From assembly GCA_945869825.1 (NCBI GenBank), contig CAMBQF010000020.1, forward strand, positions 1-33,184: DNA of 33,184 nucleotides, written 5' to 3'. Position 1 is the first letter of the stretch; each line of letters starts with the position of its first letter. Below the pieces are notes generated by a model, which was given only the letters and a program-made list of their open reading frames with translations, was not told the origin of the DNA and did not search any database. The position numbers and the translations under genes are program-made. Below are positions 1 through 8,969 of this stretch, one piece after another. Source of the DNA: Chitinophaga pinensis (GTDB lineage Bacteria > Bacteroidota > Bacteroidia > CAMBQF01).

Positions 1-378
1 GCTTACGAAAACGAAGGTGCTATGTGGATTGTTACGCCCGGCATAAGCAACAGTGCAGGCAACCTGGCCTTGCACCTGGTTGGTAACCTTAACAACTTTA
101 TAGGCGCTGCATTAGGCAATACAGGCTATGTACGCAACCGCGATGCTGAGTTTACAACCAAAGATGTTCCAAGGGAGAAAATCATTGCTGATATTGACGA
201 AGTAATAGGTATTGTTAAATCTACCGTTGGAGCGTTAACGCCCGCTCAACTGGAGGAGATATACCCTGAAGACAAATGGAAAGACCCGGTTACTGTGCAC
301 CATTTATTGTTGCACCTGCTTACTCACCTTAACTACCATTTAGGGCAGATAAATTACCATAGGAGATTGGTGGGCTAA
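1..378 (+). CDS. DinB-like (DUF1572-type) four-helix protein, 5' end missing
   Basis: The open frame enters from the window edge: codons before the first internal ATG at 22 are already in frame, so the true start lies outside. The visible 125 residues are all helix-prone. They end in a histidine-rich helix (HLLLHLLTHLNYHLGQ) that resembles the metal-binding third histidine region of the DinB/YfiT superfamily. Members are small four-helix metal-binding proteins; some act as thiol-dependent transferases, but most have no assigned reaction, so no substrate is proposed. The gene ends at TAA 376-378, followed by a 92-bp gap of repeated GAAAAAT-type sequence before the next gene on the same strand. 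Family assignment rests on the helix pattern and the final histidine motif; the N-terminal part cannot be judged. Confidence 0.7.
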   Translation, partial: AYENEGAMWIVTPGISNSAGNLALHLVGNLNNFIGAALGNTGYVRNRDAEFTTKDVPREKIIADIDEVIGIVKSTVGALTPAQLEEIYPEDKWKDPVTVHHLLLHLLTHLNYHLGQINYHRRLVG

Positions 379-470
379 TGAAAATGAAAGACGAAAAATG
401 AAAAATACATCCTATAAAACCTTAACCATTTAATAAGGTCGCTGCTATAGTATTTAAGTATATTTCAGCC

Positions 471-1367
471 ATGAAAAAACTACTTTTTGTTCTTTTAACT
501 TTTTGCGCACTTCCCTTATTGGCGCAGAAACCCAAATACGTTTTATTAATTGGTATTGATGGTTTAGGTGGCTATGCTTTCCCAAAGGCAGAAACACCAA
601 ACATTGATGAACTGGCTAAGAATGGCGCATCGACCTACACAGCCAAATGCGTTATGCCAAGCAGTAGCAGCCAAAACTGGGCCAGCATGATTATGGGTGC
701 TCCTCCAAAGTATACAAACATTCCACGTAATGGCTTTAGTATAAAAAAGGCTACCGGAACTGCGTATTGTGGCAGGCCAAAAGGCAGGTTATTCCCATCA
801 ATATATACTATACTGCGAGAGCAAAAACCAACATCGAAAATTGTGGTTTTGCACCATTGGGGTGATTACGACCGCCTTGTTGAAGACAAAGACCTGACCA
901 TTCGCAAGCATACTAAAACTGAAGATAGTACAGCCATTGCAGCTGTTGATGTAATTAAAAACGGCATGCCCGATTTACTGTTTCTGCATTTTGACCATGT
1001 TGACCATGCCGGCCATAGCATTGGCCACAATACCGATGGGTATTACAAAGCCGTAGCCAAAGCCGACTCGCTGGTAGGGGTTGTTATTGCTGCACTTAAA
1101 ACTGCAGGGGTTTATGATGATACCGTAATTATTTTAACCGCAGACCATGGCGGCAAAGGTAAAGGCCACGGCGGCCCAAGCCTTGTAGAACGTAACATAC
1201 CGTGGATTATAAGCGGGCCCGGGGTAAATAAAAACGTATCGCTTATAAACGAGATTAACACCTACGATACCGCAGCTACTATAGCCTACGTAATGGGCCT
1301 TACCCAACCTGAATGCTGGAAAGGTAAGCCTGTGACAGGAGCATTTAAACTAAATATGAAAAACTAA
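471..1367 (+). CDS. Secreted alkaline-phosphatase-superfamily phosphodiesterase/pyrophosphatase
   Basis: This 298-residue protein opens with a signal peptide (MKKLLFVLLTFCALPLLAQ, about residues 1-19), so it is exported to the periplasm or beyond. The mature part carries the landmarks of the type I phosphodiesterase/nucleotide pyrophosphatase branch: a first metal motif GIDGLG near residue 28, a nucleophile region CVMPSSSSQNWASMIMG around 60-76, HFDHVDHAGH near 174-183 and TADHGGKGKGHGG near 224-236. The Asp and His residues are those that hold the two metal ions in this superfamily. At about 300 residues it is a minimal catalytic domain with no accessory domain. It lacks a T9SS C-terminal domain. 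The substrate cannot be read from sequence. The frame begins at an ATG with the signal peptide directly after it, so the start is well supported. Confidence 0.85.
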   Translation: MKKLLFVLLTFCALPLLAQKPKYVLLIGIDGLGGYAFPKAETPNIDELAKNGASTYTAKCVMPSSSSQNWASMIMGAPPKYTNIPRNGFSIKKATGTAYCGRPKGRLFPSIYTILREQKPTSKIVVLHHWGDYDRLVEDKDLTIRKHTKTEDSTAIAAVDVIKNGMPDLLFLHFDHVDHAGHSIGHNTDGYYKAVAKADSLVGVVIAALKTAGVYDDTVIILTADHGGKGKGHGGPSLVERNIPWIISGPGVNKNVSLINEINTYDTAATIAYVMGLTQPECWKGKPVTGAFKLNMKN

Positions 1368-1554
1368 AAATGAAAAATATTCCGCTTACGTAAATTCAAA
1401 TTTCTATTACAACAGCAGGGCTTTCAGCATATAATTGGATTTATTTACAAAAAGGGCAAACTATTGTGTGCCTCAAAGCGTTATAATACTTTCAAAACAA
1501 TAGCGTACTAATATCTATTTTCTATTTTTACGCCCCAACACACCGCAAACACGA

Positions 1555-3108
1555 ATGGACAAAATAAATATACTTTGGGCCGACGATGAAATCGACCTTT
1601 TAAAACCCCACCTTTTATTTCTTAAAGAAAAAGGGTACGAAGTAAAAACCGCCAACAACGGGCAAGACGCAATAGATATGTTTGGTGCCGGTAATTTTGA
1701 CATTGTATTTTTAGATGAAAACATGCCTGGCCTATCGGGCCTGGAAACCCTTAGCCGCATTAAGGCTTTAGATGCAGGCATACCTATTATTATGATTACC
1801 AAGAGCGAGGAAGAGCATATAATGGAAGATGCCATTGGCTCTAAAATTGCCGACTACCTTATTAAACCGGTAAACCCTAACCAGATATTGTTAGCGCTTA
1901 AAAAATCGCTGGATAATAAGCGTTTAATTAAGGAGAAAACCTCATCGGCCTACCAGCAAGAGTTTCGAAATATAGGAATGAGCATGAGTGATAAGCTTAG
2001 CCCTGAGGAGTGGAAAGAGATGTACCGTAAGTTGGTATATTGGGAGCTGGAGCTATCAAAATCGCAAACAGAGGGCATGGACGAAATTTTGGCCATGCAA
2101 AAAACAGAGGCCAATAACCTGTTTTCTCGCTTTGTAGCAAATAACTATATCAGCTGGTTAAACGGCAGCGCTAAAGACGCGCCTACGATGTCGCACACGT
2201 TGTTTAAAAACAAAATTGTGCCGGTAATGGACCAAAGCGACAGCACCTTTTTTATACTGATAGATAATCTGCGCTTTGACCAGTGGAAGGTAATACAGCC
2301 CATACTTAGCGAATATTTTAAGGTAGAAACAGAGGATATGTATTTTTCTATACTACCCACGGCTACCCAATATGCACGTAATGCCATATTTGCTGGTTTA
2401 TTGCCATCAGAAATTGAACGCCGTTTTCCTAAGTTGTGGTTGAACGATGATGATGAAGGGGGCAAAAACATGCACGAAGCCGAGTTTTTGGCCGACCAGC
2501 TAAAACGCCTAAACCGCGATTGCAAACACAGTTACCACAAGGTAACCAACCATGCAACAGGTAAAAAACTGGCTGAGAGTATACCCAACTTAATGTCGAA
2601 CAAGTTTAATGTTATTGTATACAATTTTGTAGACATGCTATCGCATGCCCGCACCGAGATGGAGGTGATACGCGAGCTGGCTGATGATGAAGCGGCTTAC
2701 CGTTCCATCACCCAATCGTGGTTTGAACACTCTCCCCTATTGGATATATTTAAACAACTGGCAGAGCGTAAAGTAAATGTTGTTATAAGTACCGACCATG
2801 GTACGATACGTGTTAAAGAAGCATCGAAAATTATTGGCGACCGCAACACCAACACCAACCTGCGCTACAAACAAGGCAAAAACCTGCAATACGAGAAGAA
2901 AGACGTATTTGAAGTAAAAAATCCATTGGATGCTTACCTGCCACGCACTAACGTAAGCCAAACATTTGTTTTTGCTAAAGAAGACATGTTTTTTGCATAC
3001 CCTAATAACTTTCACTACTACGTAAACTACTACCGCAACACGTTTCAACACGGTGGTATATCGTTAGAGGAAATGATTATACCTTTTGTTGTTTTAAGCA
3101 GTAAATAA
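1555..3108 (+). CDS. porX: PorX-like response regulator with PglZ phosphodiesterase domain
   Basis: This 517-residue protein has a receiver domain at about 1-120, with acidic pocket D10/D11, phosphoacceptor D54 (FLDENMPG), T82 and K104. A helical linker follows, then a PglZ domain of the alkaline-phosphatase superfamily from about 230 to the end. Visible metal and nucleophile motifs are LIDNLRFDQW (D237), ILPTATQY (T271) and STDHGTIRV. This is the architecture of PorX, the regulator of the type IX secretion system, which in Porphyromonas works with the kinase PorY and an ECF sigma factor. The PorX PglZ domain is known as a zinc-dependent phosphodiesterase acting on oligonucleotides, and the Thr at 271 fits its nucleophile. 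The many T9SS cargo genes in this window fit. No PorY or sigma-factor gene is present here. The 187-bp upstream gap holds no promoter I could call firmly. Confidence 0.93.
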   Translation: MDKINILWADDEIDLLKPHLLFLKEKGYEVKTANNGQDAIDMFGAGNFDIVFLDENMPGLSGLETLSRIKALDAGIPIIMITKSEEEHIMEDAIGSKIADYLIKPVNPNQILLALKKSLDNKRLIKEKTSSAYQQEFRNIGMSMSDKLSPEEWKEMYRKLVYWELELSKSQTEGMDEILAMQKTEANNLFSRFVANNYISWLNGSAKDAPTMSHTLFKNKIVPVMDQSDSTFFILIDNLRFDQWKVIQPILSEYFKVETEDMYFSILPTATQYARNAIFAGLLPSEIERRFPKLWLNDDDEGGKNMHEAEFLADQLKRLNRDCKHSYHKVTNHATGKKLAESIPNLMSNKFNVIVYNFVDMLSHARTEMEVIRELADDEAAYRSITQSWFEHSPLLDIFKQLAERKVNVVISTDHGTIRVKEASKIIGDRNTNTNLRYKQGKNLQYEKKDVFEVKNPLDAYLPRTNVSQTFVFAKEDMFFAYPNNFHYYVNYYRNTFQHGGISLEEMIIPFVVLSSK

Positions 3109-3151
3109 TTATTCAGTTGAAATCTGAAAATTGAAAACTAAAAAATAAAAG

Positions 3152-3829
3152 CTAAGCGTTTCGGATAATAACCTCGTTGCTGCGTTTGGCGGCGATTTCG
3201 GCTAATACCAAATCGGCTATTTGCTTGGGTTTGATGAAGTTGGAACGGTCTGCGCCGGAGCCATCCCACGATGGGGTATCTACATTACCAGGAATAACAG
3301 AGGTGACAAACACCCCTTTATCTTTCAAATCGCTTTGCAACACGCGGCTAAAGCCCAATTGGGCATGCTTACTGATGGAATAGCTTGAGGCATAGGGAAC
3401 AGACTCTATAGAAGCAATGGAGCAAATATTGATGATATGCCCTGAACCACGCTCGGCCATGCTTTGTACAAATGGCATGGTTAGCCTATAGGTAGACCAA
3501 AAGTTGACCTGCATTTGCTGTTCCAGTATATCAACGTTGGTGTTTAGTATTCCATCAACAGCAAATACACCCAGGTTATTTACCACCACCTGTGGTATGC
3601 CGCAGTATTGCTTTATGTAATGCACAAGGCTTTCTACCCCATGAGCTGTGCTCAAATCAGCAGTAAATGGAATAACATTGCTATACTCCTGCTGAAGCGA
3701 CTCAAGGTCGGTCCGGGTTCGGGCACACGCTATAACCGTGTAGCCATTGGCAGCCAGGGTGCGCGTAATAGCACTGCCTATGCCTTTTCCGGCACCGCTA
3801 ACAATGGCATATTTAGTTTGCTGATGCAT
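3152..3829 (-). CDS. Short-chain dehydrogenase/reductase (SDR)
   Basis: A 225-residue classical SDR if started at the ATG at 3829; an upstream TTG at 3838 is possible but less likely. Numbering from the ATG, the nucleotide-binding motif GAGKGIG is at 12-18, the motif usually read NNAG is NNLG at 84-87, the catalytic Ser is about 137, and the catalytic pair Y150/K154 lies in YSISK. Length and motifs match NAD(P)H-dependent oxidoreductases of the FabG/sepiapterin-reductase type, soluble and cytoplasmic. The substrate is unknown. The start lies inside the 3' end of the upstream outer-membrane gene (17-nt overlap), so the two are probably translationally coupled. It is the last gene of a three-gene minus-strand operon, and converges on porX with a 43-bp gap. 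Confidence 0.88.
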   Translation of the reverse strand: MHQQTKYAIVSGAGKGIGSAITRTLAANGYTVIACARTRTDLESLQQEYSNVIPFTADLSTAHGVESLVHYIKQYCGIPQVVVNNLGVFAVDGILNTNVDILEQQMQVNFWSTYRLTMPFVQSMAERGSGHIINICSIASIESVPYASSYSISKHAQLGFSRVLQSDLKDKGVFVTSVIPGNVDTPSWDGSGADRSNFIKPKQIADLVLAEIAAKRSNEVIIRNA

Positions 3830-4532
3830 GATTGCCAAATGTGTAGCCTAATGTAAGGTGCACAAATGTGTTGTACAGGCCGGTTTCTGTAAACCCGCGA
3901 GAGCTGAAAAAGCCTTTGCGGTATACCGAACGGAAGCTACGCGATGCGCGCAAAGCAACATTAAGCCCAAACTTAGTGTGATAGGTACCACCAAGGGTAG
4001 CACCATAGTCAAAGCGGTTTAGCTCGCCAATGTTGTTGTATTGCACCTTTTGGTTAAATACACCATTCTCTACAAACACAATATCGTTGGTTCCTTTATC
4101 AGAACCCGCTACAATGTAAGAAAACAGGGGGCCAAAATCGACAGTACCGCATTTGGTTACATAGTAGCTGGCAAGCAAAGGCACATCAATGTAATGCAGC
4201 CTGAGTGTGCCATTTATATTAGAGGTATAATTAGTGGTAACAGGTACCTGGTTTTGCCCAACGGTAACGTATACGGTAGAATCGTTGGTAGATGTTTGCT
4301 GGTATTCAGCACTACGGGAAGAATATAGCAGCATAGCGGCCAGATTCCATTTGGGCGATAGCTTATAATTGAATACAGCCCCGCCTATTAAACCGGGAAT
4401 GGGTTTGCCCGAACCTTCAATTTTACCAATAGGTCCACCATAATTAACACCCGCGGTAATGCCCATAGCAAACTGTGCCATGGCTGCACCATAACTAAGC
4501 AATACTAAGCATGCTGCAAAAAAGCCCCTCAT
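3813..4532 (-). CDS. Outer-membrane beta-barrel protein, PorT/OMP_b-brl family
   Basis: This 239-residue protein has an N-terminal signal peptide (MRGFFAACLVLLSYGAAMAQ). The rest is alternating hydrophobic/polar strands rich in Gly, Tyr and Asn, with repeated features of small Bacteroidota barrels (MGITAGVNYG near the start; LHYIDVPLLASYY in the middle; a terminal strand HLTLGYTFG). That layout and length fit the eight-stranded PorT-like outer-membrane family. Many such proteins have no known role, and nothing here shows that this is the T9SS component PorT itself. Its ATG overlaps the TAA of the upstream type A cargo gene by one base (TAATG), and its own end overlaps the SDR gene, so all three should be one transcript. 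Confidence 0.8.
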   Translation of the reverse strand: MRGFFAACLVLLSYGAAMAQFAMGITAGVNYGGPIGKIEGSGKPIPGLIGGAVFNYKLSPKWNLAAMLLYSSRSAEYQQTSTNDSTVYVTVGQNQVPVTTNYTSNINGTLRLHYIDVPLLASYYVTKCGTVDFGPLFSYIVAGSDKGTNDIVFVENGVFNQKVQYNNIGELNRFDYGATLGGTYHTKFGLNVALRASRSFRSVYRKGFFSSRGFTETGLYNTFVHLTLGYTFGNHASAN

Positions 4533-5437
4533 TAATTATGCGCAATAGTGCCCCAATACAGGGTTTGGTTGTTTTGGTTGATGGTGTAGCTGTAAATTCC
4601 ACAAGGCACGGCCATAAAATCTACCGTATTAAGGCCTTTTAACATCTGCTTGGTAAGTATTTGCTTACCATCGGCACTGTAGAGGTTTAGGGTTGATTTG
4701 CCTTCGATATTCTCAAGGTTGATGGTAACATTATCTACAGCCGGGTTGGGGTAAAGGGTTACTACAACCTCGGGCATTAGTGGTATATTGATACCGTTGA
4801 GGATACTCAGCTCTACATTGTCAACCCATAAGGCGCTTCCCACCTGGCCGTTATTATTGGCTCCATCGGCACTAGATGTAAAAACTATTTGAATAGAATC
4901 CGGAATTTCTTGACTAAAGTACTCGTAGGTGTAGCTAAAGTTGGTATAATTTGCCTGGGGCTGCGCTGTTATGCCACCTGCGGATGCTATTGTATCACGA
5001 CTGTTGGTTTGTGAGTTCCACTTGGTTAGTATAGATACCAATGCTGCAGAATCGCCATTTACGGGGGCATATTTATAACATCCACTAAGCGTTTGCGACT
5101 TTTGGGTAAAGGGCTTACCAATGGTTAAGGGGTTGGCCAGGTTTAGCTGGTTAAAGGTGCCTGATGCTAAAAAGCCCGCTACCAAAAGACTGGTAAAGTT
5201 TTTAGTGGTAAGCTTGGCTGCAAACTCGCCCTGGCACGCATCAGTAGTTTTTTCTACGGTAACGGGGCCTGTTAAATCGACCAAGGGGTTAAGAGTTGCC
5301 CAAAAACCACCTGTTGGCTGGCTGTACAAGCCGCTTTGCGATTGTTGCCATCCTTCTAAATTGCCATTAGGAAAAGGTTGGGCAATAACCTTACTAACTA
5401 TTATAAAAGCAATAGTAAACAGTAGTAACTTTTTCAT
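4532..5437 (-). CDS. T9SS type A cargo protein with PCMD-like domain
   Basis: The start is placed at the ATG at 5437, which gives 301 residues and a clean signal peptide (MKKLLLFTIAFIIVSKVIAQ). An upstream ATG at 5479 would add 14 residues ahead of the signal and is unlikely. The mature N-terminal region (FPNGNLEGW, then CYKYAPVNGDSA, then SALWVDNVELSI) resembles the putative carbohydrate-metabolism/PCMD type of beta-sandwich; this is a moderate call. The last about 75 residues are a type A T9SS sorting domain: VVVTLYPNPAVDNVTINL, a LYSADGKQ strand and a final GIYSYTI strand. The protein should pass Sec, then the type IX system, and be released or anchored at the surface. First gene of the operon with the barrel and SDR genes. 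Confidence 0.82.
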   Translation of the reverse strand: MKKLLLFTIAFIIVSKVIAQPFPNGNLEGWQQSQSGLYSQPTGGFWATLNPLVDLTGPVTVEKTTDACQGEFAAKLTTKNFTSLLVAGFLASGTFNQLNLANPLTIGKPFTQKSQTLSGCYKYAPVNGDSAALVSILTKWNSQTNSRDTIASAGGITAQPQANYTNFSYTYEYFSQEIPDSIQIVFTSSADGANNNGQVGSALWVDNVELSILNGINIPLMPEVVVTLYPNPAVDNVTINLENIEGKSTLNLYSADGKQILTKQMLKGLNTVDFMAVPCGIYSYTINQNNQTLYWGTIAHN

Positions 5438-5528
5438 AAACTGTGTTATACAGCTAAAATACAACTTTAGTAACGACATTATTTAGTATACATCGTAAAA
5501 CGTTAGATACCAAACTATTAGCAATTAC

Positions 5529-6707
5529 TTATTTGGAATAAATAACCTCACCAAATGGATGTTTGATTACCACCTCCGTTTTATCAGCAGCCACTACCCT
5601 GCCAATAATTTGGGCTTCTACCCCAAAGCTTTGCGATATAGCTATAATATCAGCAGCAATAGCTTCAGGCACATATAGTTCCATACGGTGCCCCATGTTA
5701 AATACGCGGAACATCTCGTCCCAGCTAGCACCGCTTTGTTCTTTAATAATATTGAATAGCGGTGGTATAGGGAACAGGTTGTCTTTTATAACCTTCACCC
5801 CATCAACAAAATGAAGCACCTTGCTTTGCGCGCCGCCGCTACAATGCACAATGCCATCTACTTGGTTACGGTAAGCCGAAAGTATTTTAGCAATTACGGG
5901 GGCGAAGGTACGTGTAGGCGATAATACCAGTTTACCAGCATCAAGGCCTGTGCCATCTATCTTATCAGTAAGGTTATATTTGCCTTTGTATACCACTTCG
6001 GCAGGTACATGGGCATCATAGCTATCAGGGTATTTTTGGGCTAGGTAGTTGGCAAACACATCGTGGCGGGCTGATGTAAGGCCATTACTACCCATACCGC
6101 CATTGTATTCAGTTTCGTAAGTGGTTTTGCCATACGATGCTAAACCCACAACTACATTGCCTGCTTTAATATTGGCATTGTCTATAACGTCGCTGCGCTT
6201 CATTCGGCATACAACGGTAGAGTCTACTATAATAGTGCGCACTAAGTCGCCTACATCGGCTGTTTCGCCGCCGGTAAGGTAAATATTAAGGCCGTGCTTG
6301 CTCAATTCATCTACAAGCTCTTGTGTTCCGTTTATAATGGCTGATATAACATCGCCTGGTATCAGGTTTTTATTGCGGCCTATGGTGCTCGATAGCATTA
6401 TGTTATCGGTAGCACCAACGCACAACAAATCATCCAGGTTCATTACCAGTGCATCCTGGGCTATGCCTTTCCACACACTAAGGTCGCCGGTCTCCTTCCA
6501 ATACATATAGGCCAGCGACGATTTGGTGCCTGCACCATCGGCATGCATTACAATGCAATGCTCATTGCTCCCCGTCATATAATCGGGTACTATTTTACAA
6601 AAGGCTTTAGGGAACAAGCCCTTATCCAGTTTGCTTATTGCCTTGTGCACATCTTCTTTAGAGGCCGAAACCCCGCGCATATTATAAAGAGACTCGTTTT
6701 TTTGCAT
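5529..6707 (-). CDS. purM: Phosphoribosylformylglycinamidine cyclo-ligase (AIR synthase)
   Basis: This 392-residue protein matches the PurM family: an ATP/substrate loop HADGAGTKSSLAY near 54-66 (usually DGVGTK), IAQDALVMNLDDLLCVGA near 82-99, TGGETADVGD around 145, and the C-terminal AIRS domain with MGHRMELYVP. It converts FGAM to AIR in the fifth step of purine synthesis and acts as a cytoplasmic dimer. It is somewhat longer than the E. coli enzyme, as usual for the Bacteroidota form, and the GVGTK-to-GAGTK change is minor. It is monocistronic in appearance: a strong terminator (6721-6750) sits directly upstream and a TATTTTTG box ends five bases before the ATG, so its mRNA may have almost no leader. 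No other pur genes are nearby. Confidence 0.92.
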   Translation of the reverse strand: MQKNESLYNMRGVSASKEDVHKAISKLDKGLFPKAFCKIVPDYMTGSNEHCIVMHADGAGTKSSLAYMYWKETGDLSVWKGIAQDALVMNLDDLLCVGATDNIMLSSTIGRNKNLIPGDVISAIINGTQELVDELSKHGLNIYLTGGETADVGDLVRTIIVDSTVVCRMKRSDVIDNANIKAGNVVVGLASYGKTTYETEYNGGMGSNGLTSARHDVFANYLAQKYPDSYDAHVPAEVVYKGKYNLTDKIDGTGLDAGKLVLSPTRTFAPVIAKILSAYRNQVDGIVHCSGGAQSKVLHFVDGVKVIKDNLFPIPPLFNIIKEQSGASWDEMFRVFNMGHRMELYVPEAIAADIIAISQSFGVEAQIIGRVVAADKTEVVIKHPFGEVIYSK

Positions 6708-6712
6708 GGGTA

Positions 6713-6720
6713 CAAAAATA
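6713..6720 (-). promoter_or_regulatory. Candidate -7 box of purM
   Basis: Read on the minus strand this is TATTTTTG, matching the Bacteroidota -7 consensus TAnnTTTG. Only TACCC separates it from the purM ATG. No TTG is found at the usual -33 spacing because that stretch is the upstream terminator stem. Transcription would begin at about the start codon. Confidence 0.45.
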
Positions 6721-6750
6721 AAACATCCCGCCGAGGTGGGCGGGATGTTT
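6721..6750 (-). terminator. Intrinsic terminator of the OmpA-family gene
   Basis: A perfect 12-bp stem (AAACATCCCGCC at 6721-6732 with GGCGGGATGTTT at 6739-6750) and a 6-nt loop. It is followed on the minus strand by TATTTTT. It lies between the end of the upstream OmpA-family gene and the purM promoter; the A/T tracts on both sides mean it could also work from the other direction. Confidence 0.85.
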
Positions 6751-6772
6751 TTAATATGGTTTACTAATTTAC

Positions 6773-8857
6773 TTAGTTTTTAGGAGGAGTTGGGGTAGTT
6801 CCACCAGGTGCAGGAGCATCTGTTGGGGTTGGCTCTACTTCTTCGCCATCTTCGTCTTCGATAATAATTTTCGGAGCTACAATTTTCGATGGATCTTTAG
6901 GAGCAACATAGTCGTTACGGATAACTTTAAAGTCGGTACGACGGTTAACCTGGTGTTCTTCTTCAGTACACTTAACGCCATCTTTACATTTGTTCAACAA
7001 TTCGTATTCGCCCATACCTTTTGGCATCATGCGGTCGCCAGCAATACCTTTGCTGATTAAGTAATCAACAACAGATTGAGAACGTTTGAAAGATAATTCT
7101 TCGTTGTATTTGAATGATGAACGAGAGTCAGTATGAGAACGTAGTTCGATAACAATGCTTGGGTTATCGTTCATCGTTTTGATAAGGCCATTTAATGAGT
7201 CCTGGTATTGTGGTTGAAGTTCCCATTTAGCAAGTTCAAACAAAATTAATGGAAGTTTAATAGGCTTATCAGTAGTTAATAACATAAAGTCAAGAACAAA
7301 GTCTTTGCTTTCTTCTAAGCCTTTAGTATCAAATTTACTAATACCGGTGGTGTTGATGAATTTATCTTTAGATACGTTAACCTCAAACGAAGTGTTTAGT
7401 TTGAATTTAGCGGTAGGCTTGCACTCAAACATATAGCTGCCGGTAGCATCGGTAATGGCCTCTAAAGCAGTACCGTCTGAACCTGTTACGGTTACTTTAA
7501 CACCAGGCATAACCTCTTTGGTTTGCTCATTGCGGGCAACACCTTGTAAAGTAAAACATGGAGGAGGAAGCATGAAAGAGTAAATATCATCGCCACCTTT
7601 ACCACCTTTACGGTTAGAGCTTAAGTAGCCTTTCTCTAAGAAATCACCTGTTGGAGACTGACCTTGGAAAACGATACCAAAATCATCTCCGCTAGAGTTC
7701 ATTGGGTATTTCATGTTGGCTACGCCACCCCATTTGCCGCTTGCTTTTTTGGCTTGGAAAATATCTAATCCACCCATGCCTAAGTGGCCATCAGATGAGA
7801 AGTAGAAAGTACCATCATCGTGCAGGTAAGGGAAACGCTCGTTGCCTGTAGTATTAATAGTGTTGCCAAGGTTAGTAGGCTTGCTCCACTCTTTTTTCTT
7901 TTTGTCGTAAGTAACAAACCAAATATCGGTGCCACCTTGTCCACCCGGCATGTCTGACGAGAAGAACAATGTATCTTCTGTTGGAGAAAGGGCAGGGTCG
8001 CCGCAAGAGAAGCTATCTTCAGGAGAAAGCATAATTTGTGTAGGCTCATCCCAGGCGGTAGCGCCTTTTTTCTTGCTTAAAAAGATTTGACAACCAACAG
8101 TCTTATCTTTTTTCTCAGAGCAACGGGTAAAATACAATAGTGTGTATTTGTTATTTGATGAAGGAGAACCTTCGTTCATTTTGCTGTTGAAAGGGGCAGC
8201 AAGCGGTGCAGGAGTGCTCCATTTACCGTTTTTGTCAAGCTTAGCTTCAAAAACGTCTTCAGTGCTTTGACCTAACCATGGGTCAAGCTCGTTACCAGTA
8301 GTGCCTTCACGAGAAGATGTAAAGGCGATGTCTTTAAAGTTCTTTTTAGTGTAAGCTACACCCCAGTCGTTGTATTTGGTATTTAGCTGAGAAACGTTCT
8401 CTACCGAATATTTGGTAGGAGCATCTTTCCACTTTTGAGCCAGTTTGCATGACTCAACGCCATTCTCGCCGCGAGGGTCAGATGGGGCCAGTTTTTTATA
8501 GTCATTGTAAGATACAACGGCTTCGTCATACTTCTCCTGCGCTTTTAGGGCGTCGGCAAGGTATAAAGTAGCTAAAGGGTCGTCGTACTTAGCTTTAATC
8601 GCTTTTTTGTACCAAACCTCAGCATTCTTATAATCGTGATTACGACGGTAAGCTTCTGCTGTTTTGAAGGTAATCTCTACCTTCTGGTCTTTTTTAATTT
8701 TTTTTGAACTTGCCTTTTTGTAAAGTTCAATAGCCTCAGAGTATTGGGCGTTTTTGTAAGCCTCATCGGCCGCCTTCAAAAACTTGTTCTGGGCCGAGGC
8801 AACTGTTGCCATAAAGGCGAAAATTGCAATAAGAGTAAGCGTTCTGCTCATATTCAT
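6773..8857 (-). CDS. PorE-like protein: TPR, PD40 propeller, carboxypeptidase-regulatory and OmpA domains
   Basis: This 694-residue protein has a signal peptide (about 1-23, ending ASAQ). TPR repeats follow at about 25-130 (AYKNAQYSEAIELYKKA and relatives), then a PD40/WD40-like beta-propeller at about 150-430 with repeated FTSSR / YFTRC / FFSSDMPGGQGGTDIW blades. A carboxypeptidase-regulatory-like beta-sandwich lies at about 435-525. The OmpA peptidoglycan-binding domain at about 530-650 shows IELRSHTDSR and NRRTDFKV. The tail is acidic and proline-rich. The same domain order is known in PorE, a peptidoglycan-anchoring T9SS component. PorE of Porphyromonas is a lipoprotein, whereas no lipobox Cys is visible here, so it may instead be a relative. 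A probable promoter lies at 8891-8919 and a strong terminator follows it. Confidence 0.88.
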   Translation of the reverse strand: MNMSRTLTLIAIFAFMATVASAQNKFLKAADEAYKNAQYSEAIELYKKASSKKIKKDQKVEITFKTAEAYRRNHDYKNAEVWYKKAIKAKYDDPLATLYLADALKAQEKYDEAVVSYNDYKKLAPSDPRGENGVESCKLAQKWKDAPTKYSVENVSQLNTKYNDWGVAYTKKNFKDIAFTSSREGTTGNELDPWLGQSTEDVFEAKLDKNGKWSTPAPLAAPFNSKMNEGSPSSNNKYTLLYFTRCSEKKDKTVGCQIFLSKKKGATAWDEPTQIMLSPEDSFSCGDPALSPTEDTLFFSSDMPGGQGGTDIWFVTYDKKKKEWSKPTNLGNTINTTGNERFPYLHDDGTFYFSSDGHLGMGGLDIFQAKKASGKWGGVANMKYPMNSSGDDFGIVFQGQSPTGDFLEKGYLSSNRKGGKGGDDIYSFMLPPPCFTLQGVARNEQTKEVMPGVKVTVTGSDGTALEAITDATGSYMFECKPTAKFKLNTSFEVNVSKDKFINTTGISKFDTKGLEESKDFVLDFMLLTTDKPIKLPLILFELAKWELQPQYQDSLNGLIKTMNDNPSIVIELRSHTDSRSSFKYNEELSFKRSQSVVDYLISKGIAGDRMMPKGMGEYELLNKCKDGVKCTEEEHQVNRRTDFKVIRNDYVAPKDPSKIVAPKIIIEDEDGEEVEPTPTDAPAPGGTTPTPPKN

Positions 8858-8890
8858 AGGTTGATTAGGTCTTTACTTAATCCTTGTCAG

Positions 8891-8919
8891 CTAAAGTAAA
8901 AAATATTTTCCACAACAAA
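8891..8919 (-). promoter_or_regulatory. Candidate promoter of the OmpA-family gene
   Basis: On the minus strand TTTG (8919-8916), a 17-nt gap and TACTTTAG (8898-8891) approximate the Bacteroidota consensus TTTG-N17-23-TAnnTTTG with one mismatch in the -7 box. It sits 33 bp before the ATG. Confidence 0.4.
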
Positions 8920-8969
8920 TAAAGGTAAAAATTATAAAAGCAACAAAAGGTTTAGGCAAAATCTTGTTA

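Noticed and set aside
1515-1835. Minus-strand frames over porX and similar frames over other long genes
   Set aside because: They are antisense shadows of well-supported proteins without family resemblance or start context.
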